Positions 17,182-25,235 of a stretch of DNA of 64,000 nt are shown here, piece by piece. The translations under genes were made by a program, and so were the position numbers. Every line of letters begins with the position of its first letter. The first letter of the stretch is position 1. The notes under the pieces are model-generated. The model did no database searches and was not told where the DNA came from. It saw only the letters and a list, made by a program, of their open reading frames with translations. Source of the stretch: Pseudomonas sp. (GTDB taxonomy: Bacteria > Pseudomonadota > Gammaproteobacteria > Pseudomonadales > Pseudomonadaceae); assembly GCF_030698175.1 (NCBI RefSeq), contig NZ_JAUYNT010000020.1, positions 62,001 through 126,000 of the forward strand, given 5' to 3'.

Positions 17182-17333
17182 TTGTAGGAGCGGATTTAGC
17201 GACCCACATGGATGTGGGAAATGCGGTGAGCCGTATGGAACGGCTGCTGCCCGCGATGGGTCTTGCGGGTGACGTTAAACCTTGAACGTTGCACGGCCGC
17301 TTAGGTTGCATCGCGGATAAATCCGCTCCTACA
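17182..17333. repeat. Right copy of the purU-bracketing inverted repeat plus a REP
   Basis: 17182-17258 is the reverse-complement partner of 16161-16240 and starts in a truncated REP (TGTAGGAGCGGATTTAGCG). A full REP copy follows at 17311-17333, preceded by sequence like that in the soxG-purU array. It lies between purU and fdhA. Confidence 0.88.
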
Positions 17334-17453
17334 GGTTGCGCAATAACCTCCGGCGCGCGCTGCGCCGGTCACCAAAAAGAACACAGCTCCAGTGCAAATC
17401 CGCGTGGCCGTTGGCTGCGCCTTTGTCTTCACAACAAGAAAGGAGAGTTCGTT

Positions 17454-18653
17454 ATGACTGGTAATCGTGGTGTGGTGTATCTCGGCGGTGGCAAGGTCGA
17501 AGTACAAAATATTCCCTTCCCGAAAATGCAGGACCCGCGCGGCAAACGTATCGAGCACGGGGTGATTCTGCGGGTGGTCTCCACCAATATCTGCGGCTCC
17601 GACCAGCACATGGTCCGTGGTCGCACCACCGCCCAGGCCGGCCTGGTGCTGGGCCATGAAATCACCGGTGAGGTGCTGGAAGCCGGGCGTGACGTGGAAA
17701 ACTTGAAAGTCGGCGACCTGGTGTCGGTGCCGTTCAACGTCGCCTGCGGTCGCTGCCGTTCGTGCAAAGAGCAGAACACCGGCGTCTGCCTGACAGTTAA
17801 CCCGGCGCGTGCCGGCGGTGCCTACGGTTATGTGGATATGGGCGACTGGATCGGCGGCCAGGCCGAATACGTGCTGGTGCCCTATGCCGATTTCAACCTG
17901 TTGAAGCTGCCAAACCGCGACGCGGCGATGGAGAAGATTCGCGACCTGACCTGCCTGTCGGACATTCTGCCCACCGGCTATCACGGCGCGGTAACCGCCG
18001 GGGTGGGGCCGGGCAGCACGGTGTATATCGCCGGAGCCGGTCCGGTTGGGCTGGCCGCCGCCGCGTCGGCGCGTTTGCTGGGAGCTGCGGTGGTGATCAT
18101 CGGTGACGTCAATCCGCTGCGCCTGGTGCATGCCAAGGCCCAGGGTTTTGAGATTGCCGATTTGTCCTTGGACATCCCGCTGCACGAGCAGATTGCCGCG
18201 CTGCTGGGCGAGCCGGAAGTGGATTGCGCGGTCGATGCGGTGGGCTTCGAAGCCCGTGGTCATGGCCATGAAGGCGCGCAACATGAAGCCCCGGCGACCG
18301 TGCTCAACTCCTTGATGGGCGTGGTGCGGGTAGCCGGCAAGATCGGCATTCCGGGTCTCTATGTCACCGAAGATCCGGGCGCAGTGGACAAGGCGGCCAA
18401 GCAGGGCGCCTTGAACATTCGTTTCGGCCTGGGCTGGGCCAAGTCCCACAGCTTCCACACCGGGCAAACGCCGACCATGAAATACAACCGCCAGCTGATG
18501 CAGGCGATCATGTGGGACCGGATCAAGATTGCCGACATCGTCGGCGTGGAAGTCATCAGCCTCGACGACGCACCGCGTGGCTACGGCGAGTTCGATGCCG
18601 GCGCGCCGAAGAAGTTTGTCATCGACCCGCACAAGATGTTCAGCGCGGCCTGA
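17454..18653 (+). CDS. fdhA: Glutathione-independent formaldehyde dehydrogenase
   Basis: 399 residues from the ATG at 17454, with a strong AAGGAGAG site. It is a zinc-dependent medium-chain dehydrogenase: catalytic zinc region CGSDQHMVRG and GHEITGEV, structural-zinc loop CGRCRSCKEQNTGVC, nucleotide-binding GAGPVGLAAAASA. It oxidises formaldehyde to formate with NAD, removing the formaldehyde released by betaine, dimethylglycine and sarcosine demethylation. It is the last gene of the betaine block and is followed by a 48-bp palindromic terminator. Confidence 0.96.
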   Translation: MTGNRGVVYLGGGKVEVQNIPFPKMQDPRGKRIEHGVILRVVSTNICGSDQHMVRGRTTAQAGLVLGHEITGEVLEAGRDVENLKVGDLVSVPFNVACGRCRSCKEQNTGVCLTVNPARAGGAYGYVDMGDWIGGQAEYVLVPYADFNLLKLPNRDAAMEKIRDLTCLSDILPTGYHGAVTAGVGPGSTVYIAGAGPVGLAAAASARLLGAAVVIIGDVNPLRLVHAKAQGFEIADLSLDIPLHEQIAALLGEPEVDCAVDAVGFEARGHGHEGAQHEAPATVLNSLMGVVRVAGKIGIPGLYVTEDPGAVDKAAKQGALNIRFGLGWAKSHSFHTGQTPTMKYNRQLMQAIMWDRIKIADIVGVEVISLDDAPRGYGEFDAGAPKKFVIDPHKMFSAA

Positions 18654-18686
18654 TGGTCGGCGGTTGAACGCCTGATTCAACTGCAA

Positions 18687-18734
18687 CAGCCTAAACAACC
18701 AAGCCCCGATATCGGGGCTTGGTTGTTTAGGCTG
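18687..18734. terminator. 48-bp perfect palindrome downstream of fdhA
   Basis: A perfect inverted repeat with no loop mismatches, centred between 18710 and 18711; the middle reads AAGCCCCGATATCGGGGCTT and both arms run out to CAGCC/GGCTG. The GC-rich core with A- and T-rich flanks suits a bidirectional transcription stop. The rest of the gap to 19014 shows no gene or clear signal. Confidence 0.8.
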
Positions 18735-19014
18735 GCAAGTACCCTGCGCAGCGTCGCGGCCTCTGTAGCTTTGCACGGGGTATGCGTCACCCCGGTGATG
18801 TCTGTTTTTGCATGGCGCCGGCACGATTTAACGCGCAAGCCAGCCGCCGCAAATCAGCCAAACCTGCGCTAAAAGCTGAATAAAGTCGGCCATCAAAGAT
18901 TTTCACGCCCCCTCGGTACGCTAGCGAACAGATCCCCGCGGGCTGATCTGCAACGCTGCAGTCTGCGCTGTGCAGTGTGTATTGCGCACGGCATAACCAC
19001 TCGAGGACAGCACC

Positions 19015-19173
19015 ATGAGCCTAGGCACGATACTGCTGGTCATATTGATCCTGATGCTGGTCGGCGCACTGCCGAGCTGGCCGCACAGTAGAAGTTGGGG
19101 TTACGCCCCGAGCGGCGGGCTGGGCCTGATCGTGATCATCCTGATTGTATTGCTCTTGTTGGGGCGTATTTGA
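19015..19173 (+). CDS. DUF3309-family small membrane protein
   Basis: 52 residues. Two hydrophobic segments, residues about 4-20 and 35-52, flank a short polar loop, PSWPHSRSWGYAPSGG. This pattern matches DUF3309 proteins, short two-helix inner-membrane proteins common near stress genes. GAGGACAG precedes the ATG. It lies 43 bp upstream of the ferritin-like gene, likely in the same transcript. Function unknown. Confidence 0.82.
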   Translation: MSLGTILLVILILMLVGALPSWPHSRSWGYAPSGGLGLIVIILIVLLLLGRI

Positions 19174-19216
19174 TCAGGCAATTCTCGCCTGCACAGCCCA
19201 ACCACAGGGAGACAAC

Positions 19217-19756
19217 ATGAATAGCAAAGCTGAATTTACCGATGTAGAAACGCTGCGCAAACAAGCGCGCAAACATATCGAGCAGGGTGCGGTGACTCCT
19301 GGTTACTCAGCAGACCGCTTCGAGGTGCTGCAACAACTCAATCAGGCCCTGGCCACCGAGATCGTCTGCGTACTGCGCTATCGACGCCATCACTTTATGG
19401 CCCGCGGGATTCACTCCAAGGGAGTTGCCGACGAGTTTCTGGCGCACTCCAACGAAGAGCAGGGGCATGCCGATGAGCTTGCCGCGCGCATTGTGCAGCT
19501 GGGCGGTGAGCCGGACTTTGCGCCAGACAGCCTGACCGAACGCAGTCATGCCGAATATGTAGCTGGCAGCTCTCTGGCGGACATGATCAAGGAAGATCTG
19601 GTGGCCGAACGTATCGCCATCGACAGTTACCGCGAGTTGATCGTGTACCTGGGCGATCAGGACCCGACCACCAGCCAGATGCTCAAGGGGATTCTGGCCG
19701 TGGAAGAGCAGCATGCCGATGAGTTGGCTGACTTGCTGGTAGATCTGCCTGCCTGA
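19217..19756 (+). CDS. Ferritin-like (bacterioferritin/Dps-type) protein
   Basis: 179 residues. A four-helix diiron protein pattern is clear: NQALATEIVCVLRYRRHH, NEEQGHADELAARI, AERIAIDSYREL and VEEQHADELADLL give two EExxH-type metal motifs. It resembles the bacterioferritin-like proteins often called cytochrome b1-related, which sequester iron or protect against peroxide. GGGAG lies upstream of the ATG at 19217. It heads a set of envelope/stress genes, so a role in oxidative or stationary-phase stress is likely but not shown. Confidence 0.85.
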   Translation: MNSKAEFTDVETLRKQARKHIEQGAVTPGYSADRFEVLQQLNQALATEIVCVLRYRRHHFMARGIHSKGVADEFLAHSNEEQGHADELAARIVQLGGEPDFAPDSLTERSHAEYVAGSSLADMIKEDLVAERIAIDSYRELIVYLGDQDPTTSQMLKGILAVEEQHADELADLLVDLPA

Positions 19757-19798
19757 TTGAACGTGAGAGTGCTTTAGCCCGCGCGTCCCGAGCGTTAT

Positions 19799-20095
19799 TC
19801 AGCCGTCTCGGGGCGGCGCCACCAACAACGCCAGCACGAAGGCCAGCAGTGCGACGCCAGTCATGCTTTTCCAAGGGTGTGCGTGGACGTACTCATTGGT
19901 CTGGGCAGCGCCCTTGGCCAGTGATTCTTTGGCCGCGCTAAGCCGGCGATTGCCGCGCGCCAGGCCCTCGTCGCGGTGCTTGATCAGGTCTTCCAGATCG
20001 ACGATGAAGGCGCGCAGCTCGCGGGACATGCCCGCGGTAATAACGGCGGCTTGGGGTTTGCTGGTGGCAATGGGTTTCACGTCGGAACGGCGCAC
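19799..20095 (-). CDS. DUF883-family (ElaB/YqjD-like) membrane protein
   Basis: 98 residues. A charged helical N-terminal two-thirds (RELRAFIVDLEDLIKHRDEG) is followed by the family signature VHAHPWKSMTGVALLAFVLALLV, a C-terminal membrane anchor. YqjD/ElaB proteins bind ribosomes and tether them to the inner membrane in stationary phase in E. coli; that role here is by analogy. It is the only gene of the stress cluster on the minus strand, and a 272-bp divergent region separates it from csbD. Confidence 0.85.
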   Translation of the reverse strand: MRRSDVKPIATSKPQAAVITAGMSRELRAFIVDLEDLIKHRDEGLARGNRRLSAAKESLAKGAAQTNEYVHAHPWKSMTGVALLAFVLALLVAPPRDG

Positions 20096-20367
20096 GGCGA
20101 ACTCCGCTTGAGTGGATGGGCAAGCGCATCACGCGCCAATCCATAGCCAGCCTCTGCGCCAAGCGTTGGGGTGTCTGTTCGTCAGCGAACAAAGCGCACG
20201 TCACGCCCAGAACCGATTGACCTGAACCGATTGTTAAGTGCGCCAGCGTACCGACAGCGTGCGACTACCGGCTCATTGTCCACAACACAGCGACGTGCCA
20301 AGCAGGATGCCGCCGCCGTGACAGCTGCCCAATCGGGCAAACACTCTACCGATAAGGAGCACAACGC

Positions 20368-20577
20368 ATGAGCTTACCCAGTGCAGACGAACTTAAAGGC
20401 AAATGGAAGCAGCAGGTTGGTGAGGCCAAACTGGCTTGGGGCAAGTTGACTGAAGACGAGTTGCTGCAGTCGGAAGGCCGCTCAGAAAAACTCGCCGGGC
20501 TGGTTCAGGAGCGCTACGCCGTTAGCCGCGATGAAGCGGACAAACAGATCAAAAGTTTTTTCTCCAAACTCAAGTGA
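20368..20577 (+). CDS. CsbD-family stress protein
   Basis: 69 residues. The CsbD signature is visible: ELKGKWKQQVGEAKLAWGKLTEDELLQ, followed by RSEKLAGLVQERYAVSRDEADKQIKSFF. These small, highly charged proteins are induced by general stress regulators (sigma-B in Bacillus, RpoS in proteobacteria); their biochemical role is unknown. AAGGAG lies just upstream. Next is a BON-domain gene, a frequent partner. Confidence 0.93.
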   Translation: MSLPSADELKGKWKQQVGEAKLAWGKLTEDELLQSEGRSEKLAGLVQERYAVSRDEADKQIKSFFSKLK

Positions 20578-20662
20578 TGCACTAAGAGCAGCGGCGGGTG
20601 GCACGGGTCATCAGGCCGCTGTTTAGTGGGTAACAGTTGTTTTCCCCGGATGGAGAGCCGCC

Positions 20663-21490
20663 ATGTATACGCAACCACGCAAACTATTTATCGCCACGGG
20701 CATTGCCCTGTCGATCGCCGCACTCAGCACCTCAGCTGTGGCTAGCACGGCCGAGGATATTACCGCCGCGCGCCAGGAAGCACAGATCTGGACCACCTAT
20801 ACCTTGAGTCCCTACCTGAGTGCCAGCGACCTGACCGTCTCGGTGCGGGCCGGCAAGGCGACCCTGACCGGCAAGGTCGATGAAGAGGTCAACAAAGACC
20901 TGGCCAAGCAGATTGCCTTGGGCGTCAGCGGCATCAAGGCCGTCGATAACCAGATCGTCGTGCAGTCTGATTACCGCCCCAAGCCCAGTGCCGAGGGTGG
21001 TTATGCCGACACGGTAGGGGATGCCGGCATCACCACGGCGATCAAGTCGAAACTGCTCTGGAGCAAGTTCACCGACGGCCAGACCACTGAGGTGCAAACC
21101 AACGCCGGCAAGGTCACCCTCAGCGGTACTGCCCAGAGCGAGCAGGCCAAGGCGCTGGCGGGGCGCATGGCGCTCAATACCCGCGGGGTAACTGCGGTAA
21201 ATAACAAATTGCTAGCCACTGCCGCCAAGTCGGGCATTACCGAGCAAGCCAAAAGCACCACCGCCAAAGGTGGCAGTGAGATTGCCGATAGCTGGATTAC
21301 CACCAAGGTTAAATCTACCTACCTGTATTCCAGCAATGTCAGTGGTGCCGATATCGAGGTCACGACCAAGGCAGGCGTGGTTACCCTCGGTGGCAAACTC
21401 AGCAATGGTGCCGAACGCGCCCTGGTCGTCGAGTTGGCCGACAACGTCCGTGGCGTGAAAAGCGTGAATGCCAAAGCCCTGACGTTCTAG
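20663..21490 (+). CDS. Periplasmic triple-BON-domain protein (OsmY-like)
   Basis: 275 residues. A signal peptide (hydrophobic ALSIAALSTSAVAS, cleavage near residue 28) is followed by three BON domains at about residues 37-104, 117-187 and 205-275. Each has the pattern SVRAGKATLTGKVDEE / VQTNAGKVTLSGTA / VTTKAGVVTLGGKL and ends in GI/GV-KAVDN-type strands. OsmY has two BON domains, so three is long for that type. BON domains bind membranes or phospholipid surfaces. The neighbours (csbD, DUF4398, OmpA) point to envelope stress protection. Confidence 0.9.
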   Translation: MYTQPRKLFIATGIALSIAALSTSAVASTAEDITAARQEAQIWTTYTLSPYLSASDLTVSVRAGKATLTGKVDEEVNKDLAKQIALGVSGIKAVDNQIVVQSDYRPKPSAEGGYADTVGDAGITTAIKSKLLWSKFTDGQTTEVQTNAGKVTLSGTAQSEQAKALAGRMALNTRGVTAVNNKLLATAAKSGITEQAKSTTAKGGSEIADSWITTKVKSTYLYSSNVSGADIEVTTKAGVVTLGGKLSNGAERALVVELADNVRGVKSVNAKALTF

Positions 21491-21667
21491 CCCCGCGCAC
21501 CCTGAGCGCTGCGCGCGCGGCATGACCTTCTCTCACTGTGTTTTTACGCGTCCTGCGGCTGTTCGCGGGTCGCTCGGCGCTTGATCGGCGCCTGTTATGC
21601 AGCCCTTGCAGCGACCTCGACATGTGTCAGGCATCGCTCTGCAATGCTGCCATCAAGGAGTATCAAC

Positions 21668-22084
21668 ATGCTGAAGATTCAGCCCAGTAAATCGGCATCC
21701 TGGCCCAATCCATCCTCCTGGCGCCTTGCTGGCCTCGGCGCCGCAGTGCTGCTGTTGGCGGCCTGCGCTGCTGCACCGCAACCGCCCACGGCCGAACTGC
21801 AAGCGGCCGAGCAGGCGATTGCGAGTGCCGAGCAGGCCCGGGTTGCCGATTACGCCTCACCGGAACTGACCGCTGCGCGCGACAAACTGACCGCCGCTAA
21901 CTCAGCCGTGCAGATTAAAGAAATGGACATGGGCCGGCGCCTGGCTGAGCAGTCCCTGGTCGACGCCGAGTTGGCCCTGGCCGTGTCTCAGGCCACCAAG
22001 GCCAAGTTGGTCAACGACGATATGCAAAAAAGCACCAACAGCCTGCAGCAGGAAATGCAACGCAACACAGGAGCACCACAATGA
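21668..22084 (+). CDS. DUF4398 lipoprotein
   Basis: 138 residues from the ATG at 21668 (AAGGAG upstream). Lipobox LLAAC gives lipidated Cys35 after a rather long basic N-terminus. The mature part is the DUF4398 helical repeat: AEQAIASAEQARVADYASPELTAARDKL and GRRLAEQSLVDAELALAVSQATKAK, with coiled-coil character. It overlaps the following OmpA-family gene by 4 bp (ATGA). The pair is common in Pseudomonas and probably forms a periplasmic/outer-membrane peptidoglycan-linked unit. Exact function unknown. Confidence 0.88.
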   Translation: MLKIQPSKSASWPNPSSWRLAGLGAAVLLLAACAAAPQPPTAELQAAEQAIASAEQARVADYASPELTAARDKLTAANSAVQIKEMDMGRRLAEQSLVDAELALAVSQATKAKLVNDDMQKSTNSLQQEMQRNTGAPQ

Positions 22085-22887
22085 AAACTGCCCATCACGC
22101 CAGTAATGCGCTTGCCGTGGCCGGTGTTTGTTTGTTGCTGAGCGCTTGTGCGAGCGCCCCTACCGAACCTGCTGGCGCCGCTCAGGCGCGCAGCAAGTTG
22201 AGTCAACTACAAGCTGACCCGCAGTTGGCCACTCGTGCGCCGGTCGCCATCAAGGCTGCCGAGGCTGCCGTCAGCGCCGCGGAACAGCCGCGCAGCGAGC
22301 AAAACATGCCGCAGGGCGATCATCTGGCGTATCTCGCCGACCGCAAGGTCGACATCGCCTACGCCCAAGCCCAGACCCGCCTATGGGAAGACCAGCGCAA
22401 ACAACTCAGTGAACAGCGAGAAAGCGCCCGCCTTGACTCGCGAACTCAGGAAGCCGATCAGGCCCACGCGCAGAGCGACGACCTGCGGCGGCAGATTGCC
22501 GAGTTGAATGCCAAGGAAACTGAGCGCGGTTTGATCGTCACCCTCGGTGATCTGCTGTTTGAAACCGGCAGGTCCGAACTCAAGGGCAATACGGCCAACA
22601 ACCTTGGCAAACTGGCGGCGTTTCTCAACCGTTATCCGGATCGCAGCGTGACTATCGAGGGTTACACCGACAACGTCGGCAGTGATGACGCCAACTTCAA
22701 TCTGTCGCAACGGCGTGCCGAGTCGGTCAGAAGCTACTTGATTAGCCAGGGCATCGCCCCCACTCGCCTGGACGCCTCCGGTAAAGGCGAAGACCTGCCA
22801 GTGGCCAGCAATAACAGCGCTTCCGGTCGCCAGTTGAACCGGCGGGTCGAGGTGATCATTACCAACAGCATGACTTCGCTGAAATAG
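22081..22887 (+). CDS. DUF4398-OmpA lipoprotein
   Basis: 268 residues. Lipobox LLSAC (lipidated Cys22 or so), then a DUF4398-type helical region (residues about 35-140) rich in Gln/Arg/Glu, then a C-terminal OmpA/peptidoglycan-binding domain (about 155-265) with GDLLFETGRSEL, VTIEGYTDNVGSDDANFNLSQRRAESVRSYL-type residues and GRQLNRRVEVII. It should anchor the outer membrane to peptidoglycan. It is translationally coupled to the DUF4398 lipoprotein and is followed by a strong terminator. Confidence 0.92.
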   Translation: MKTAHHASNALAVAGVCLLLSACASAPTEPAGAAQARSKLSQLQADPQLATRAPVAIKAAEAAVSAAEQPRSEQNMPQGDHLAYLADRKVDIAYAQAQTRLWEDQRKQLSEQRESARLDSRTQEADQAHAQSDDLRRQIAELNAKETERGLIVTLGDLLFETGRSELKGNTANNLGKLAAFLNRYPDRSVTIEGYTDNVGSDDANFNLSQRRAESVRSYLISQGIAPTRLDASGKGEDLPVASNNSASGRQLNRRVEVIITNSMTSLK

Positions 22888-23001
22888 CCTGCTGGCTTCG
22901 GCAGCCGCATTGGGCGGTTGCCCTTGATAACTACGCATCGGATTCGCCGCGTACCGTTCTACGGTTCTGTCGTCACCGGTAACTGGTTCATCGTCAAGGA
23001 A

Positions 23002-23039
23002 AAAGGGGTTAGGCGCATTGCGCCTAACCCCTTTGGTTT
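23002..23039. terminator. Bidirectional intrinsic terminator
   Basis: A 15-bp perfect stem (23002-23016 with 23020-23034, AAAGGGGTTAGGCGC) with a 3-base loop, followed by GGTTTTT on the plus strand and AAAAA on the other side. It separates the OmpA gene from the convergent ureohydrolase gene. Confidence 0.92.
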
Positions 23040-23060
23040 TTCAGCGGCTGTGCCGCCGAC

Positions 23061-24029
23061 TCAACTCACCGGCAGTTTGTGCTTGGCGGCGTACAGACAA
23101 ACCATTTCCATGGCGATGGTCGCCCCGGCCAGGGCGGTTATTTCGGCGTTGTCATAGGGCGGTGAGACTTCCACCACGTCCATGCCGACCAGATTGATGC
23201 CACGCAGGCCGCGCAGAATCTCCAGCGCCTGATGGGTGCTGAGGCCGCCACACACCGGGGTGCCGGTGCCGGGGGCGAAGGCCGGGTCGAGGCAGTCGAT
23301 GTCGAAGGTCAGGTACACCGGGTTATCACCGACGCGGGCGCGGATCAGTTCGGCGATCTGCTCCGGGCTGCTGCGGTGCACCTGGCGGGCGTCCAGCACC
23401 TGAAAGCCCATGACATCATCATTGGTGGTGCGCAGGCCGATCTGCACCGAGCGCGCCGGATCGACCAGGCCCTGCTTGGCCGCGTGATAGAACATGGTGC
23501 CGTGGTTGATGCCTTCTTCACTGGCATCGGCATCCGGCCAGGTGTCGCTGTGGGCGTCAAAATGCACCAGCGACAGCGGCCCGTGCAGCTTGGCGTGGGC
23601 CTTGAGCAGCGGGTAGCTGATGAAGTGATCGCCGCCCAGGGTGAGCATGCCGCAGCCCGCAGCAAGGATGTGATCGGCATGCGCCTCGATGACGCCGGGG
23701 GTGCGCTGTGGCTGGCTATGGTCGAAGTTGCAATCGCCATAGTCGATCACGGCCAGGTGGTCGAAGGGGTCGAACTCCCACGGGAAATGCCGCTCCCAGG
23801 CGCTCTGGATCGAGGCCGCGCGAATCGCCCGTGGGCCGAAGCGAGTGCCGGGCCTGTTGGTGGTGGCGGTGTCGAATGGCACGCCGCTGACCACCAGGTC
23901 GACGCCGCGCAGGTCGCGGCTGTAGCGCCGGCGCATAAAGCTGGTAATGCCGGCATAGGTCGGCTCGGAGCTGGTGCCATACAGGCTGTCACGGGTGATG
24001 GCCTGGTCGTTACCCTGAAACTCTTCCAC
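23061..24029 (-). CDS. Agmatinase/guanidino-acid ureohydrolase (SpeB family)
   Basis: 322 residues from a GTG at 24029, which follows TGAGGATTTAACC and comes 10 bp after the stop of the upstream binding-protein gene; the open frame to 24083 would overlap that gene. The binuclear manganese motifs of the arginase fold are intact: GGDHFISYPLL, DAHSD and DIDCLDPAFAPGTGTP. Members hydrolyse agmatine, guanidinobutyrate or guanidinopropionate to urea plus an amine. The context (polyamine-type binding protein, LysR regulator) fits a guanidino or polyamine catabolic operon, but the substrate cannot be told from sequence. Confidence 0.9.
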   Translation of the reverse strand: MEEFQGNDQAITRDSLYGTSSEPTYAGITSFMRRRYSRDLRGVDLVVSGVPFDTATTNRPGTRFGPRAIRAASIQSAWERHFPWEFDPFDHLAVIDYGDCNFDHSQPQRTPGVIEAHADHILAAGCGMLTLGGDHFISYPLLKAHAKLHGPLSLVHFDAHSDTWPDADASEEGINHGTMFYHAAKQGLVDPARSVQIGLRTTNDDVMGFQVLDARQVHRSSPEQIAELIRARVGDNPVYLTFDIDCLDPAFAPGTGTPVCGGLSTHQALEILRGLRGINLVGMDVVEVSPPYDNAEITALAGATIAMEMVCLYAAKHKLPVS

Positions 24030-24039
24030 GGTTAAATCC

Positions 24040-25119
24040 TCAATATTGAGTGCGAAAGGTGGTCCAGACGCGGGTGCGATCACGTTGCGCGCGCATCGGC
24101 AGCAACTCCTCGCCGAACAACTTGGCGCGGACCTCTTGCGATGGATAGATGTCCGGGTCGCCGCTCACGGCGGGGTCGACCAGGGCCGTGGCTTTGCTGT
24201 TGGCATTGGCGAAGAACACGCTGTTGGTCAGCTCGGCGATGGATTCGGGCCGCAGCATATGGTCGATAAAGGCCCGCGCTTGTTGTGGGTGCGGCGCATC
24301 GACGGGGATCGCCATGGTGTCGAACCACAGCAAGGTGCCTTCACGGGGGATGCGGTAGATCACCTCAAACGCCTGCTGGGTTTCCACAGCGCGGGCGGCG
24401 GCCTGGGCGGCGTCGCCGTTATAGGTCAGCGCCAGACAGACTTCGCCCTTGGCCAGGTCGTTAATGTGCCGGCCGCTGGCGACATAACGGATGTTCGGCT
24501 GCAGGGTAGCGAGTAGTTGCTGCACCTGCTTCAGCTCAGCTGCGACGGTGCTGTAAGGCTTATGGCCGAGGTAGTTGAGGGCGACGCTGATCACCTCCTG
24601 GGGCGAATCGAGCATGGCGATGCCGCAGTCTTTGAGCTGGCTGGCGTACTCGGGCTTAAACAGCAGGTCGAGGCTGTTTAGCGGCGCATTAGGAATGCGT
24701 TTTTCCACCGCCTGGCGGTTGATCCCCAGGCCGACTGTGCCCCAGGTGTAGGGCACGCCGTATTGATTGCCCGGATCGGCGCTGGCCAGCTTGGCCAGCA
24801 TTTCGGGGTCGAGATTGGCGAAGTTGTGCAACTGCCCATGCTCAATCGGCTGCACAGCGCGGGCCTTGATCGCCCGCGCCAAGCCGCTGGCGGCCGGGAA
24901 CACCACGTCGTAACCACTGGCGCCAGTCAGCAACTTGCTGTCCAGAGCCTCGGCGCTGTCGAAGATGTCGTATTTGACTGCAATGCCTGTCTCATCTTTA
25001 AAGCGCTGTAGCGCCTGCTCCGGCAGGTAGGCCGACCAGGTGTAGATATTCACTTGTTGCTCGGCGGCCTGGGCGGTCAAGCCCAGTCCAAAACACAGGA
25101 CTCCAATTGCGACACGCAT
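24040..25119 (-). CDS. Periplasmic polyamine-type substrate-binding protein (PotD/PotF family)
   Basis: 359 residues. The signal peptide ends near AQAAEQ (residue 19). The mature start VNIYTWSAYLPEQALQRF is the PotD/PotF-family opening, with DVVFPAASGL, VPYTWGTVGLGIN and LTYNGDAAQA later. These proteins bind putrescine, spermidine or related cations for ABC uptake. No permease or ATPase genes accompany it here, so it either serves a distant transporter or acts as a sensor. It shares a transcript with the ureohydrolase and diverges from the LysR gene. Confidence 0.9.
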   Translation of the reverse strand: MRVAIGVLCFGLGLTAQAAEQQVNIYTWSAYLPEQALQRFKDETGIAVKYDIFDSAEALDSKLLTGASGYDVVFPAASGLARAIKARAVQPIEHGQLHNFANLDPEMLAKLASADPGNQYGVPYTWGTVGLGINRQAVEKRIPNAPLNSLDLLFKPEYASQLKDCGIAMLDSPQEVISVALNYLGHKPYSTVAAELKQVQQLLATLQPNIRYVASGRHINDLAKGEVCLALTYNGDAAQAAARAVETQQAFEVIYRIPREGTLLWFDTMAIPVDAPHPQQARAFIDHMLRPESIAELTNSVFFANANSKATALVDPAVSGDPDIYPSQEVRAKLFGEELLPMRAQRDRTRVWTTFRTQY

Positions 25120-25170
25120 GGCATGACTCCTCGACTAATGACTCAACGGTTGCAGCCATACTGCGGGTTG

Positions 25171-25198
25171 GCATGCTTCGGATAAATATGAAGCATGC
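25171..25198. promoter_or_regulatory. Inverted repeat operator candidate, LysR/binding-protein intergenic
   Basis: GCATGCTTC (25171-25179) and GAAGCATGC (25190-25198) are perfect inverted 9-mers separated by 10 AT-rich bases, midway between the divergent genes. This is the expected place for the LysR-type regulator to bind. Confidence 0.65.
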
Positions 25199-25235
25199 TA
25201 CTTTGGCATTTATAGCCATCAATGTTTGGGGCCCT

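Noticed and set aside
15833..17333. Possible CRISPR array from regularly spaced repeats
   Set aside because: The repeats are REP cores in alternating orientation, with duplicated rather than unique spacers, and no cas gene is present.
17301..18824. 507-codon minus-strand open frame opposite fdhA
   Set aside because: Shadow of fdhA; it runs through a REP and a terminator and has no recognisable domain.
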